Source: Williamsia sp.
GTDB taxonomy: Bacteria; Bacteroidota; Bacteroidia; Chitinophagales; Chitinophagaceae
Direction: 5' to 3'
DNA length: 51,637 nucleotides
Assembly (NCBI GenBank): GCA_015069695.1
Contig: JADCRZ010000043.1
Span: 1 to 51,637, forward strand
Positions 36,494-45,115 of this stretch are shown one piece after another (the stretch's first letter is position 1; each line of letters starts with the position of its first letter). The position numbers and the translations under genes are program-made. Below the pieces are notes generated by a model. The model was not told the origin of the DNA. It saw only the letters and a list, made by a program, of their open reading frames with translations, and ran no database searches.

Positions 36494-38191
36494 TCAGTAG
36501 TCGTATTCGCGCCTGAACATGTTCATGCGCACGCCTACGGAAAACAAGGTGGTATTGGAAGAAAGAGCCGGCTGGTTGCGGACGCTGTATTTTCTGTACA
36601 GGAACGAGCCGTCCAGAAAAACATTTTCCTTTATTTCATACGAAACCAGCAGGGAGGTATTGACCCCGCTCGCATGTGCTCCCGAGGGGATGTGATAACC
36701 GTATTCGTACGGACGGGTACCGCTGAGCAGAAAGATATTGTTGCCGTAATTCCGGTTAGCCGTATCGGCGCCCTGAGTAAACAAGATCATTTTAAGCTGG
36801 GCCGTCCACCGCGGCTGCGGCTGGTATGTAACAATGCCGACCTCTTCAATAAAACCCGCTCCCAGCGGATGCGCCAGCGGCTGGTTATAATGCGTGTAAT
36901 TGGCAATAGAGTCGTAGTGCGAGTAAGTAAATGGCCTTACAAAATTGATCTCTCCCTGTACATCCAGGTTTTTAATGTTTACAACATCCAGGTATTTCAG
37001 GCCGATCTGCATGCCATACTTGTTCCCCCACCAGCCCCGCTTAGAGGTAATTTCCTTTAATACAAATTCATCAAGCACAAGCTGTCCGTACAATTGAGCC
37101 TGGTGCGCCACATTGGCTTTCAGGTCCAGGCCCAGCATGGCATTGTCCGGACTGCCTACCTGCTGCTCGGCCGAGCGCAGGAAAATGACCGGGTTCAGAT
37201 AAGAAAACTCAAACCGGTTGGGCCTTCCGAAAACAATGGCTTCCGACAAACCGACGTTCAGCCATTTGGCTATGTTGACATCCAGCCGGTGCATGGCTGC
37301 ATATTTCTTGGGCAGCAGCAGGTTGCCGGGATTGTCTTTGTTCTGCGGAATCAGCTCCATGAACAAGTTGGTATAGTTGAGCTTCCAGACCCGGGTATTG
37401 ATTTTAAAAAAAAGATAGTTGGTGGCAAAATCACTGAGCAGCAGGCTCCGGTAACCGTTGCCGATAAAATTGCGGTCGTAGCCGAACTGAAAATGAAAGT
37501 ATTTGGCCAGGCTGAAGTAAATCGATCCCCTGGCATCCATGTAATCGTAGGCGGTCCGGTTATAAGGCTTGTAAAAACCTGCCCCCGGAACAGCGCTGAA
37601 TTTATCTTCCCAGCGCTGCACAAACAAGGGTGGGCGTTCCTGGTTTTCGGTAATGTAAAAATCAAAGCCCAGTTTTTTTGCAATCAGTCCGCGGGCAGTT
37701 ACACCCCGGGTATTTAAAAAGATGCGCTGGCTGTTGCCTGTTTCCAGTGATTGCTGCTCCTGAATGACCGGGTTAACAGCCAGAAAAAAGTCTTTTTCAT
37801 CAACCTGGAACAAGTCGGCCTTTGTTTTGTAAAAAGTATTCCACAGGCTTTTCTTGCTTAAAAAGCTGTCTTTGTTTCCCCTCACCCATTCGGCATTGTT
37901 GAGCAGCAGGCTGTGCAGGTTGTACTGGTCTACTTTCGACAGGTGGTAATACTCATCGTAAGGGTATTTTTTATGAAGCGAATCGGCCAGCTCTGCTACT
38001 TCTACGGCTGTCTTTCTGCTTAACGGCCTCATGCCTGAAAAATTCAGGTTCGAATCATCCTGCAGCAGGATCTCCAGCCTGTCCAGAAAATGCCCGTGCT
38101 TGGTACCCTGCGGCAGGTTGACCGACTGGGCTACGGATAGAAGCGGGCCGATAAAAATAAGGAGGCTTACAAGGGTTTTTCTAAATTGCAT
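36494..38191 (-). CDS. Outer-membrane protein of RemB / Wzi-like type
   Basis: 565 residues from the ATG at 38191 (MQFRKTLVS). The frame extends to 38263, but those 24 residues precede the signal peptide. After a signal peptide (about 1-21, ending SVAQ) comes a ~130-residue helical region, then a barrel built of alternating aromatic strands. It ends in a short strand with a terminal aromatic (MNMFRREYDY), typical of outer-membrane insertion. Features such as HFQFGYDRNFIGNGYRSLLLSDFA and FEFSYLNPVIFLRSAEQQ match capsule-assembly Wzi-like proteins, a group that includes the Flavobacterium gliding protein RemB. A role in gliding or surface polysaccharide display is possible. I am confident of the barrel, less so of the family name. 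Confidence 0.65.
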   Translation of the reverse strand: MQFRKTLVSLLIFIGPLLSVAQSVNLPQGTKHGHFLDRLEILLQDDSNLNFSGMRPLSRKTAVEVAELADSLHKKYPYDEYYHLSKVDQYNLHSLLLNNAEWVRGNKDSFLSKKSLWNTFYKTKADLFQVDEKDFFLAVNPVIQEQQSLETGNSQRIFLNTRGVTARGLIAKKLGFDFYITENQERPPLFVQRWEDKFSAVPGAGFYKPYNRTAYDYMDARGSIYFSLAKYFHFQFGYDRNFIGNGYRSLLLSDFATNYLFFKINTRVWKLNYTNLFMELIPQNKDNPGNLLLPKKYAAMHRLDVNIAKWLNVGLSEAIVFGRPNRFEFSYLNPVIFLRSAEQQVGSPDNAMLGLDLKANVAHQAQLYGQLVLDEFVLKEITSKRGWWGNKYGMQIGLKYLDVVNIKNLDVQGEINFVRPFTYSHYDSIANYTHYNQPLAHPLGAGFIEEVGIVTYQPQPRWTAQLKMILFTQGADTANRNYGNNIFLLSGTRPYEYGYHIPSGAHASGVNTSLLVSYEIKENVFLDGSFLYRKYSVRNQPALSSNTTLFSVGVRMNMFRREYDY

Positions 38192-38328
38192 ACTAGCTCT
38201 TTTTTCATGCAGGCACGGGATTCCGGTCATTCTTTCAACAGATAACAACTGGCCATGGCACACTAAGACTCGGCAAAGTAAGATGATTCCGGATATAAAT
38301 TGCTGCAGGACAAAGGCAAATTTAAAGT

Positions 38329-39666
38329 ATGCAAAAACACCTGATCAAAAACATAGCAGTCGTGAACGAAGGGCGCACGGTTACAAGCGACGTGCTGATC
38401 CAAAACGGCCGCATTGAAAAGATAGCGCCTTCTATCCAGGTCGATTTCCGGGTAAATGAGATAAGGGGAGAAGGCAAATGGCTGTTGCCGGGTGCCATCG
38501 ACGACCAGGTTCATTTCCGGGAACCCGGACTTACCCACAAGGCCACGATCTACACGGAAGCAAAGGCTGCCGTAGCAGGAGGCGTGACCTCGTTTATGGA
38601 AATGCCCAACACGCTTCCGCCCGCTTTTACACAGGAGCTGCTGGAAGAAAAATATGCTATTGGCGCCCACTCATCCCTGGCCAATTATTCTTTTTACATG
38701 GGCACATCCAACATCAACCCGGATGAAGCGCTCCGGACAAATGAAAAAGCCCAGCATGTTTGCGGCATCAAAATATTCATGGGCTCCTCTACCGGCGGAT
38801 TGCTGGTAGACAACTATCTCACGCTCGACAAACTGTTCCGGGAAAGCGGCGTTTTGATTGCCACCCATTGTGAAGATGAAAAGATCATCAGGCACAACCT
38901 GGCGCAATTGCAACAGGAGGGCCGGCCCCTCACGGCTGCCGATCATCCTGTGATCCGCAACGAAGAAGCCTGCTTTGAAAGTTCGCTGGCTGCCATCCAG
39001 TTTGCCAAGAAATGGGGCACCCGGCTGCATATCCTGCACATCACCACAGCCCGCGAGCTGCAGTTGTTTTCAAACCTGCTGCCCTTAAAAGACAAAAGGA
39101 TCACGGCAGAAGTGTGCGTCCATCACCTGCACTTCACGTCGGATGATTATGCGCGGTTGGGCAACCAGATCAAATGCAATCCGGCCATCAAGGCACCGCA
39201 TCACCGGGACGCCCTCTGGCAGGCCATGCTCGACGACCGGCTCGATGTAATTGCCACCGACCATGCGCCCCATACCTGGGCCGAAAAAGAAGAGCCTTAC
39301 GAAAAAGCCCATGCCGGTCTGCCCCTGGTGCAGCATTCCCTTCCGCTCATGCTCTGGTACGCCAGGCAGGGCAAGCTGCCGGTTGAAAAGGTCGCAGAGA
39401 AAATGAGCCATGCAGTAGCCGATTGTTTTCAAATTTCAGACAGAGGCTATATCCGCGAGGGTTACTGGGCCGACCTGGTGATTGCCGACCCGGAACAGGA
39501 AGCCCGCGTGTCCAAAGAAACCATTTTATTTAAGTGTGGCTGGAGCCCGCTGGAAGGCACGCAGCTTCCTGTGATCACCCACACCTTTATAAATGGGCAG
39601 CTGATTTATGAAAACAATGTATGGGATGAATCTGTTAAAGGGATGCGGTTGCATTTTAACCGCTGA
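38329..39666 (+). CDS. pyrC: Dihydroorotase, class I type
   Basis: 445-residue amidohydrolase for the third step of pyrimidine biosynthesis, cyclising carbamoyl-aspartate to dihydroorotate. Landmarks: PGAIDDQVHFREPGLTHK at strand 1, the carboxylated lysine in CGIKIFMGSS (Lys148), histidines in ATHCEDE and LHILHITT, and the catalytic aspartate in TDHAPH (Asp311). In the usual strand-1 H-x-H metal motif, the first histidine is glutamine here (Gln60), while His62 remains. I recall the same D-D-Q-V-H-F form in Bacteroidota dihydroorotases, so this is probably lineage-typical rather than decay. It starts a plus-strand run of four genes with 44-57 nt gaps. Allantoinase or a related cyclic amidase is a less likely alternative. 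Confidence 0.88.
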   Translation: MQKHLIKNIAVVNEGRTVTSDVLIQNGRIEKIAPSIQVDFRVNEIRGEGKWLLPGAIDDQVHFREPGLTHKATIYTEAKAAVAGGVTSFMEMPNTLPPAFTQELLEEKYAIGAHSSLANYSFYMGTSNINPDEALRTNEKAQHVCGIKIFMGSSTGGLLVDNYLTLDKLFRESGVLIATHCEDEKIIRHNLAQLQQEGRPLTAADHPVIRNEEACFESSLAAIQFAKKWGTRLHILHITTARELQLFSNLLPLKDKRITAEVCVHHLHFTSDDYARLGNQIKCNPAIKAPHHRDALWQAMLDDRLDVIATDHAPHTWAEKEEPYEKAHAGLPLVQHSLPLMLWYARQGKLPVEKVAEKMSHAVADCFQISDRGYIREGYWADLVIADPEQEARVSKETILFKCGWSPLEGTQLPVITHTFINGQLIYENNVWDESVKGMRLHFNR

Positions 39667-39723
39667 AAACCCGTCCCGCTTACCCCGGATCCCATTTACT
39701 CAAGGCGCAATTGCAATAAATAT

Positions 39724-41040
39724 ATGGACATAGACAAAGTCACGTTTAACGATCTCTCTATATTTAACCCGGAAGAAGAGTATTCTATTTTTCACAAGCT
39801 TAATTTCACGCGTACACGCGGCGGCCGCGACTGGCTTGTGCGCTTTTTCTCCGAACCGTTCGATGATGTAAAGCGCATTGTAGATACCCAGCAGATCCTG
39901 CAAAGCATTTTGCGCAAGGAAGACGAGTGGCCGCAGTCCATCAGCAATGGGACTATTATGGTGATGGAGCGGTTTTACGACACCCCGCTGGATACCATCC
40001 CCTCTTCCGATGACATGCTGAGTGCGTATACCTACCGCATATTGCATGCACCGGATTTTTCCCTGATCCGCTATTCAATCGGTCATTTCGCTGATTTTGT
40101 CCGCGGCTTCCGGCAGCTGATCAGCATGTTCAGTGATGACGACACACCAGCTTTCCTCAAGCAGTATATAAAGCGCGCCGATAGCCTGCTGAGAAATGAC
40201 GTGGTTCTCAGATTGGGTAATACCAAGCCCGGTGCCAGGTTCAAGGCGCCGCAGACGATCTACTACGGGCATTATCTTCTTTATCATTTTAAGAATACAG
40301 CGCATGAACTGATCAACATTTATGGCCGGCTGGATGCCTGGTATTCCATGGCGATGGCCATGAAGAAATTCCATCTTACCATTCCCCAGTTTATCGACAG
40401 CGACCAGCCTTACGTAGAGGCGGGAGAATTATACCATCTGCTGCTGCCTTCACCGGTATCGTACAATGTAAAGCTTGATCCGGAAAACAATTTCCTGTTT
40501 CTTACAGGCGCCAACATGGCCGGGAAAAGCACCTTTATCAAATCGGTGGGCGGAGCTGTGTACCTGGCGCATATCGGGATGGGCGTGCCAGCCAGCAGCA
40601 TGAAGCTGACCCTTTTCCATGGCATCCTCAGCAACATCAATGTGGTTGACAATATTGTAAAGGGGGAAAGTTATTTCTTCAATGAAGTACAACGCATCAA
40701 AAACACCATTCTTAAAATAAATGATCAGCGCAAATGGCTGGTGCTGATAGACGAACTGTTCAAGGGCACCAATGTGCAGGACGCCATGAAGTGTTCACTG
40801 ACGGTGATCAAGGGATTGATCAGGATCAAAAACTCCTTATTTATTCTTTCCACCCACCTCTATGAGATCGGTGAAGATCTGAAGGGGTATCCCAATATTT
40901 GTTTCCGCTATTTTGAGACCAATGTAAAAGACGACCAGCTTGATTTCAGTTACCAGCTCAAAGAAGGCATCAGCAACGACCGGCTCGGATACCTGATTCT
41001 GCGCAGGGAAAAGGTGGTCGACTTGCTGGAAAACATCTAA
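39724..41040 (+). CDS. MutS-like DNA repair ATPase, core and ATPase domains only
   Basis: 438 residues resembling the lever/core and ATPase domains of MutS but lacking the N-terminal mismatch-recognition and connector domains. The P-loop is TGANMAGKSTF (Lys268), followed by a GMGVPAS turn and a signature-like ESYFFNEVQRI. Walker B is LVLIDELFKGTN (Asp343-Glu344), followed by the FILSTHLYEI switch histidine. Short MutS-family proteins like this are common in Bacteroidota. They are not expected to read mismatches and may act on branched DNA or recombination intermediates; this is inference. It follows pyrC by 57 nt and precedes the nitrilase-like gene by 50 nt. Confidence 0.85.
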   Translation: MDIDKVTFNDLSIFNPEEEYSIFHKLNFTRTRGGRDWLVRFFSEPFDDVKRIVDTQQILQSILRKEDEWPQSISNGTIMVMERFYDTPLDTIPSSDDMLSAYTYRILHAPDFSLIRYSIGHFADFVRGFRQLISMFSDDDTPAFLKQYIKRADSLLRNDVVLRLGNTKPGARFKAPQTIYYGHYLLYHFKNTAHELINIYGRLDAWYSMAMAMKKFHLTIPQFIDSDQPYVEAGELYHLLLPSPVSYNVKLDPENNFLFLTGANMAGKSTFIKSVGGAVYLAHIGMGVPASSMKLTLFHGILSNINVVDNIVKGESYFFNEVQRIKNTILKINDQRKWLVLIDELFKGTNVQDAMKCSLTVIKGLIRIKNSLFILSTHLYEIGEDLKGYPNICFRYFETNVKDDQLDFSYQLKEGISNDRLGYLILRREKVVDLLENI

Positions 41041-41090
41041 TTTAGCCACCCACTGCCGGGCAGTCTATTTTACAATCAAAATAAAAGCGG

Positions 41091-42212
41091 ATGAAACTTT
41101 TCAGATGGGTACTGGTTTTATGCCTGTTGCTTGTAGCCTGGTATCTGATCTGGAGTTATACGGGAAAAGACTACAGCTCATTGCGCAGGCCGCCTGTATC
41201 TATCGATACCACGAGCAGTGGCCTGAACGGAGGCAAGGGTAATATGGTAGGCATCCAGCCTTTTTTCTCTCCTGTTGATTACTGCGATCAGCAGCATTTT
41301 CATGATGCATTGTATCCTTACTTCAAGAAGGCGCAGGCAGCAGGCTGGCTGCAGCCCAACACGCTTGTTGTGCTGCCGGAAAATGTGGGATCGGGACTCG
41401 TTTTTGCCCAGGAGAAATCACGGATTTATGGGGCAGATTCTATGCAGCAGGCCGTTGCTACGGTTGTCAATTCCAACATCTTTTATTTTATCCGGTACCT
41501 GCTGTTCACGCCCGCCAATGACAAGATCAAACATGCCCTGGTTTACATGAAGGTGCCTACGATGATGCATATCTATACAGCGGTTTTTTCATCGCTGGCA
41601 AAAGAATTTGGGGTAATCATTGCAGCAGGCTCCCTTGTGCTGCCACAGCCTTCCATTGATAGCCGGGGCAGGATCAGAGTGAAAAGAGGAGCGCTTTACT
41701 ACAGCGCTTTTTTATTCATGCCGGATGGAAAGATCGCTGCCCGGCCGGTTCTGAAGCGATTGCCGGGATACAGCCGGCAAGAGGATGCTGTAGCAGCGGA
41801 TACCCTTGCCCGCCTCGTTGTGCCAACAGCAGCAGGAACTGTGGCAATTACAGCACAAGGAAACAATACCTTGTCGCCATCCCGTTCAAAAGAGGTGAAA
41901 GCCGCCGTCTACCTCAACGGATCAGACAAGATATGGGATGCAGCATGGAAGGTGGGGAACAGTTTCGGCATTCCCGCAGAAGCGATCCGGAAAGGGGAAG
42001 ACAAATCTTCCCTGCAACAATTCCTGATCAATTCACTCAACGCGCCTAAACCTACTGCTCCACTAAAAGGGTTTAAGATAAGTGATGGCTATGCCGGCCA
42101 GCTATGGGAAATACCTTACGAGAACAAGCTGCTGGTGCTTCAATCAGATTCCTTGCTTGCACATGCGCCGGTAAAGGGACAAGGCAAGATCGTCAATCTT
42201 TGGTTCCGGTAA
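41091..42212 (+). CDS. Nitrilase-superfamily pseudoenzyme, membrane-anchored
   Basis: 373 residues. One hydrophobic segment (about 6-24) anchors or exports the protein; the rest resembles the C-N hydrolase fold. Two residues of the catalytic triad can be placed: Glu97 (LPENVGSG) and Lys222 (PVLKRLPGYS). The third, cysteine in the usual V-x-x-x-C-Y/F-E/D strand, is absent: the corresponding strand reads TVAITAQGNNT (about 250-260), and the only cysteines lie near the N-terminus. The fold, orientation and length recall Lnt-like or other extracytoplasmic nitrilases, but amidase/acyltransferase chemistry by the known mechanism is not possible. A scaffold or binding role is inferred. It is followed after 45 nt by an M1 aminopeptidase. 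Confidence 0.65.
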   Translation: MKLFRWVLVLCLLLVAWYLIWSYTGKDYSSLRRPPVSIDTTSSGLNGGKGNMVGIQPFFSPVDYCDQQHFHDALYPYFKKAQAAGWLQPNTLVVLPENVGSGLVFAQEKSRIYGADSMQQAVATVVNSNIFYFIRYLLFTPANDKIKHALVYMKVPTMMHIYTAVFSSLAKEFGVIIAAGSLVLPQPSIDSRGRIRVKRGALYYSAFLFMPDGKIAARPVLKRLPGYSRQEDAVAADTLARLVVPTAAGTVAITAQGNNTLSPSRSKEVKAAVYLNGSDKIWDAAWKVGNSFGIPAEAIRKGEDKSSLQQFLINSLNAPKPTAPLKGFKISDGYAGQLWEIPYENKLLVLQSDSLLAHAPVKGQGKIVNLWFR

Positions 42213-42257
42213 AGAGGCCGGAAAGCTGTTTGTGCAACAGCCATAAAACCTATTTAC

Positions 42258-43847
42258 ATGCTTAAATATATCTGCTTCTTACCGCTGCTGTTTTTTGCTT
42301 CCCACGTATACACACAAACGAAATTAGAACAATACCAGCGTACGGATGTGCAGCACTACAGGTTCAGCATCCGGGTAACAGACGACAACGATACCATCCA
42401 GGGTGAGGCGGCTATTACCGTCCGGTTTTTGCAGCAAAGCACCTATTTTCTCCTGGACCTGGTAAATCAGCATGGAAGTGGGAAAGGCATGCAGGTTTTA
42501 TCAGTGGAGGAAGAAGGCAAACCAGTTTCTTATGAGCATAGCGATACAGGGCTGCTGATCCAGACTGCTGTTGCTGCCGGTTCTGTAAAGACCTATACCA
42601 TCCGCTACGCGGGTGTTCCGGCAGACGGATTGATTATTTCAAAGAACAAATACGGGCACAGAACGCTTTTTGCCGACAACTGGCCCAACCGGGCACACAA
42701 CTGGATCCCCTGCAAGGATCATCCTTCCGATAAATCGACCGTAGAATTTATTATTACTGCACCGGATCACTACCGGGTGGTGGCCAACGGTTTGCTGAAA
42801 GAAGAGAGTGCCTTGCCAGATCATCTGAAAAAAACCCATTGGAGTGAAGGGCTTGCCCTGCCGGTGAAAGTGATGGCGGTAGGCATAGCTGATTTTGCGG
42901 TAAGTGATGCCTGTTATGCAGGCGCTATCCCGGTATACAGCTATGTATATCCGGAGAACCAACAGGCCGGTTTTTATGATTACGGGTTTGCCTGCAGCAT
43001 TCTTCCCTGGTATGTAAAATGGGTCGGTCCTTACCCGTTTGAAAAGCTGGCCAATGTGCAATCAAAAACTATTTTCGGCGGACTGGAAAATGCCAGTGCT
43101 ATCTTCTATGCAGAGAGTTCTGTGAGGGGGAATGGAAAAGCAGAGGCCTTGCTGGCGCATGAGATTGCCCACCAGTGGTTTGGAGATGCTGCTACCGAAA
43201 CCGATTGGCAGCATATCTGGCTCAGTGAAGGTTTTGCCACCTACATGACCAATTTATACCTGGAAAGCAAGTATGGCCGCGATACACTTGTAGAAAGGCT
43301 GAACCAGGACCGCGGACAGGTGATATCCTTTTCCAAGGTAAGAAGCACGGCGGTGGTAGATGGGTCTGTACGCAATGCGATGGAGCTACTCAATGTCAAC
43401 TCTTACCAGAAGGGTGGCTGGATCCTGCATATGCTGCGCTGTCAGTTGGGAATGGGGGCTTTTCAAAAAGGCATCCGGAATTATTTTGCTGCTTTCAGCG
43501 GAAAGAATGCCACGACAGAAGACCTCCAAAAAGAACTGGAAAAAGCCAGCGGCAAAGATCTGCAGCAGTTTTTTCATCAATGGCTATACACCCCCGGTCA
43601 GCCCCAGCTGAAAACAGCCTGGCAGTATGATTCTGTGAAAAGGGTGGCCCATATTATAGTTACACAAATGCAGCCGGACCTGTTTAGCTTCCCTTTGAAG
43701 CTCAAGCTTGTTACTGCAAACAAAACAGTTATTCAAACCTTCTCTGTCACCAACAAGGAAACCCGTATTTCATTGCCTGCCGGCACCAGGCCCCAGCAAG
43801 TGGTGCTTGACCCGGATGTAGAGTTGTTGCATGAGGAAGCCAAGTGA
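42258..43847 (+). CDS. M1-family zinc aminopeptidase, exported
   Basis: 529 residues. A signal peptide (about 1-20, ending VYTQ) precedes an N-terminal beta domain (about 25-230). The gluzincin catalytic domain has FGGLENAS, the M1 exopeptidase motif in the G-x-x-E-N form; HEIAH (His301-Glu302-His305); and the third ligand Glu324 in WLSEGFATYM, exactly 19 residues after the second histidine. A small C-terminal beta domain follows. It is shorter than aminopeptidase N because it lacks the large C-terminal helical domain. Expected function is trimming N-terminal residues from peptides in the periplasm or on the surface. It is last in the plus-strand run starting with pyrC; its stop is 3 nt from the convergent aminotransferase stop. 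Confidence 0.9.
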   Translation: MLKYICFLPLLFFASHVYTQTKLEQYQRTDVQHYRFSIRVTDDNDTIQGEAAITVRFLQQSTYFLLDLVNQHGSGKGMQVLSVEEEGKPVSYEHSDTGLLIQTAVAAGSVKTYTIRYAGVPADGLIISKNKYGHRTLFADNWPNRAHNWIPCKDHPSDKSTVEFIITAPDHYRVVANGLLKEESALPDHLKKTHWSEGLALPVKVMAVGIADFAVSDACYAGAIPVYSYVYPENQQAGFYDYGFACSILPWYVKWVGPYPFEKLANVQSKTIFGGLENASAIFYAESSVRGNGKAEALLAHEIAHQWFGDAATETDWQHIWLSEGFATYMTNLYLESKYGRDTLVERLNQDRGQVISFSKVRSTAVVDGSVRNAMELLNVNSYQKGGWILHMLRCQLGMGAFQKGIRNYFAAFSGKNATTEDLQKELEKASGKDLQQFFHQWLYTPGQPQLKTAWQYDSVKRVAHIIVTQMQPDLFSFPLKLKLVTANKTVIQTFSVTNKETRISLPAGTRPQQVVLDPDVELLHEEAK

Positions 43848-43850
43848 TAT

Positions 43851-44681
43851 TTACTTTCCCCAACCAGCTGTCAATTGGTGAAATAACTGCTGCAGGTAGG
43901 TGGTATGCTTTCCAAGCATACCCTTGCCTATTAACTGATCTCCTACCTGAACAACCGGCATGACGAACTTGGTAGAGCTTGTTGTAAACACTTCATCGGC
44001 CTGCAGGAGTTCTTCAAGGGAGACCGGTCTTACCTGGACATCAAGATGGGGAGCGGCCAGCTCCATCAATACCCGGCGGGTGATACCATGCAATACATGT
44101 TGGCCGGGTGTAATCAGGGTATCTTCTTTGATGATAAAGATATTGCTCCGGGTAAGCTCGCTTACTGCACCGTTTTTATGGTAAAGCAGATCAGCAGCCT
44201 GGTGCTTTTTCATCTCTTCCGCCATCAGGATCATGTGAATGTAATGGGTGCTTTTTATTTCAGGCAGGTCGCGCACATAATCATATGGCAGCACTTTGAT
44301 ACCCTTTGTTCTTGCAGCATTGTTATCAGCGGATATCGCTTCCGTGCGCATCAGCAGGTTGGGAGATAGCACCGTAACACTGTCTGTTGCGTACCCTCCC
44401 GTCAATAAAAACCGGTAGGCTACTTCTGCCTCGCCGGATTTCCTGTGCAGGTCAGCCAGTATCGTTGTTGCTTCCTGCTTATTTATTGGCAGTTCCAGCT
44501 GCAGCAGCCTGGCTGAATTTTCAAACCGTTGCCAGTAATCATCCCACCGGAACGGCACGCCGTTATGGGTGCGGAAGTAATCGAAGATGCCGTACCCGCG
44601 CAGCAGGCCTAGGTCGGTGGCTTTGAACAGCGGAATGTCAATGGGGTAAATCTGGCCATTGAAGTATTGATAGTGGGGCAT
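43851..44681 (-). CDS. PLP-dependent aminotransferase, class IV
   Basis: 276 residues, fold-type IV. The PLP lysine is Lys143 in LPEIKSTHY. The phosphate-binding region includes NGAVSELTRSNIFI with its catalytic-site glutamate, and the C-terminal half shows GITRRVLMEL and FTTSSTKFVMPV. The family covers branched-chain aminotransferase (IlvE), D-amino-acid transaminase and aminodeoxychorismate lyase (PabC). Length and the N-terminal RGYGIFDYFRT segment suit IlvE- or PabC-like enzymes equally, so I leave the substrate open. It appears to be a single gene, convergent with the M1 peptidase gene and followed upstream by a 434-nt spacer. Confidence 0.85.
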   Translation of the reverse strand: MPHYQYFNGQIYPIDIPLFKATDLGLLRGYGIFDYFRTHNGVPFRWDDYWQRFENSARLLQLELPINKQEATTILADLHRKSGEAEVAYRFLLTGGYATDSVTVLSPNLLMRTEAISADNNAARTKGIKVLPYDYVRDLPEIKSTHYIHMILMAEEMKKHQAADLLYHKNGAVSELTRSNIFIIKEDTLITPGQHVLHGITRRVLMELAAPHLDVQVRPVSLEELLQADEVFTTSSTKFVMPVVQVGDQLIGKGMLGKHTTYLQQLFHQLTAGWGK

Positions 44682-45115
44682 ACATGAGTGAACAGCAGCT
44701 GTAGCTGAGTTGCTGAACCAAAAATGAGGTTTATCCCCCTATTTCCCAAATTACATTGATCCGCAAGGAACAACCCAGTGCTGTTTCTGTGCAGCAAGTC
44801 ACTGTTGATCCGGTCTAGACTCTCCCCTACCCATCTACAAAACCTGCCGGTGGTACGGATTGGTACCGGCGCCGGATCAACGGTGACCTGTGCAGGTGCA
44901 TCCAGTATAGCACCGAGCAGCATACCCGCCAGCAAATATTTAATTATATACCAGCATACCCTTCGCAAAGAGGATGCTTTGTTCAAGTAAAGAGGCATCA
45001 TAGTAATTGAGCTGTAAATTTCCTTTGTAAACAGATGGGTCTGCAGCGTGAAATGACCCTGCTTGTTTGTTTGTTTCACCCTGTCTGATCCGAAAAAATC
45101 AGCTAATTTCCCCGC
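44682..45115. other. 434-nt intergenic region with a possible gene remnant
   Basis: Between the class IV aminotransferase (minus) and yifB (plus). A minus-strand frame (45079-44609) begins with a plausible signal peptide (about MPLYLNK to ending DAPAQ), but then loses protein character and runs 73 nt into the aminotransferase gene. I read this as a decayed N-terminal fragment or coincidence, not a gene. A GTTT microsatellite lies at 45063-45074, close to the yifB start. Confidence 0.4.

Noticed and set aside
44609-45079. 156-residue minus-strand frame with a signal-peptide-like start
   Set aside because: It overlaps the class IV aminotransferase by 73 nt and loses protein-like composition after the signal. 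It is noted as a possible remnant only.
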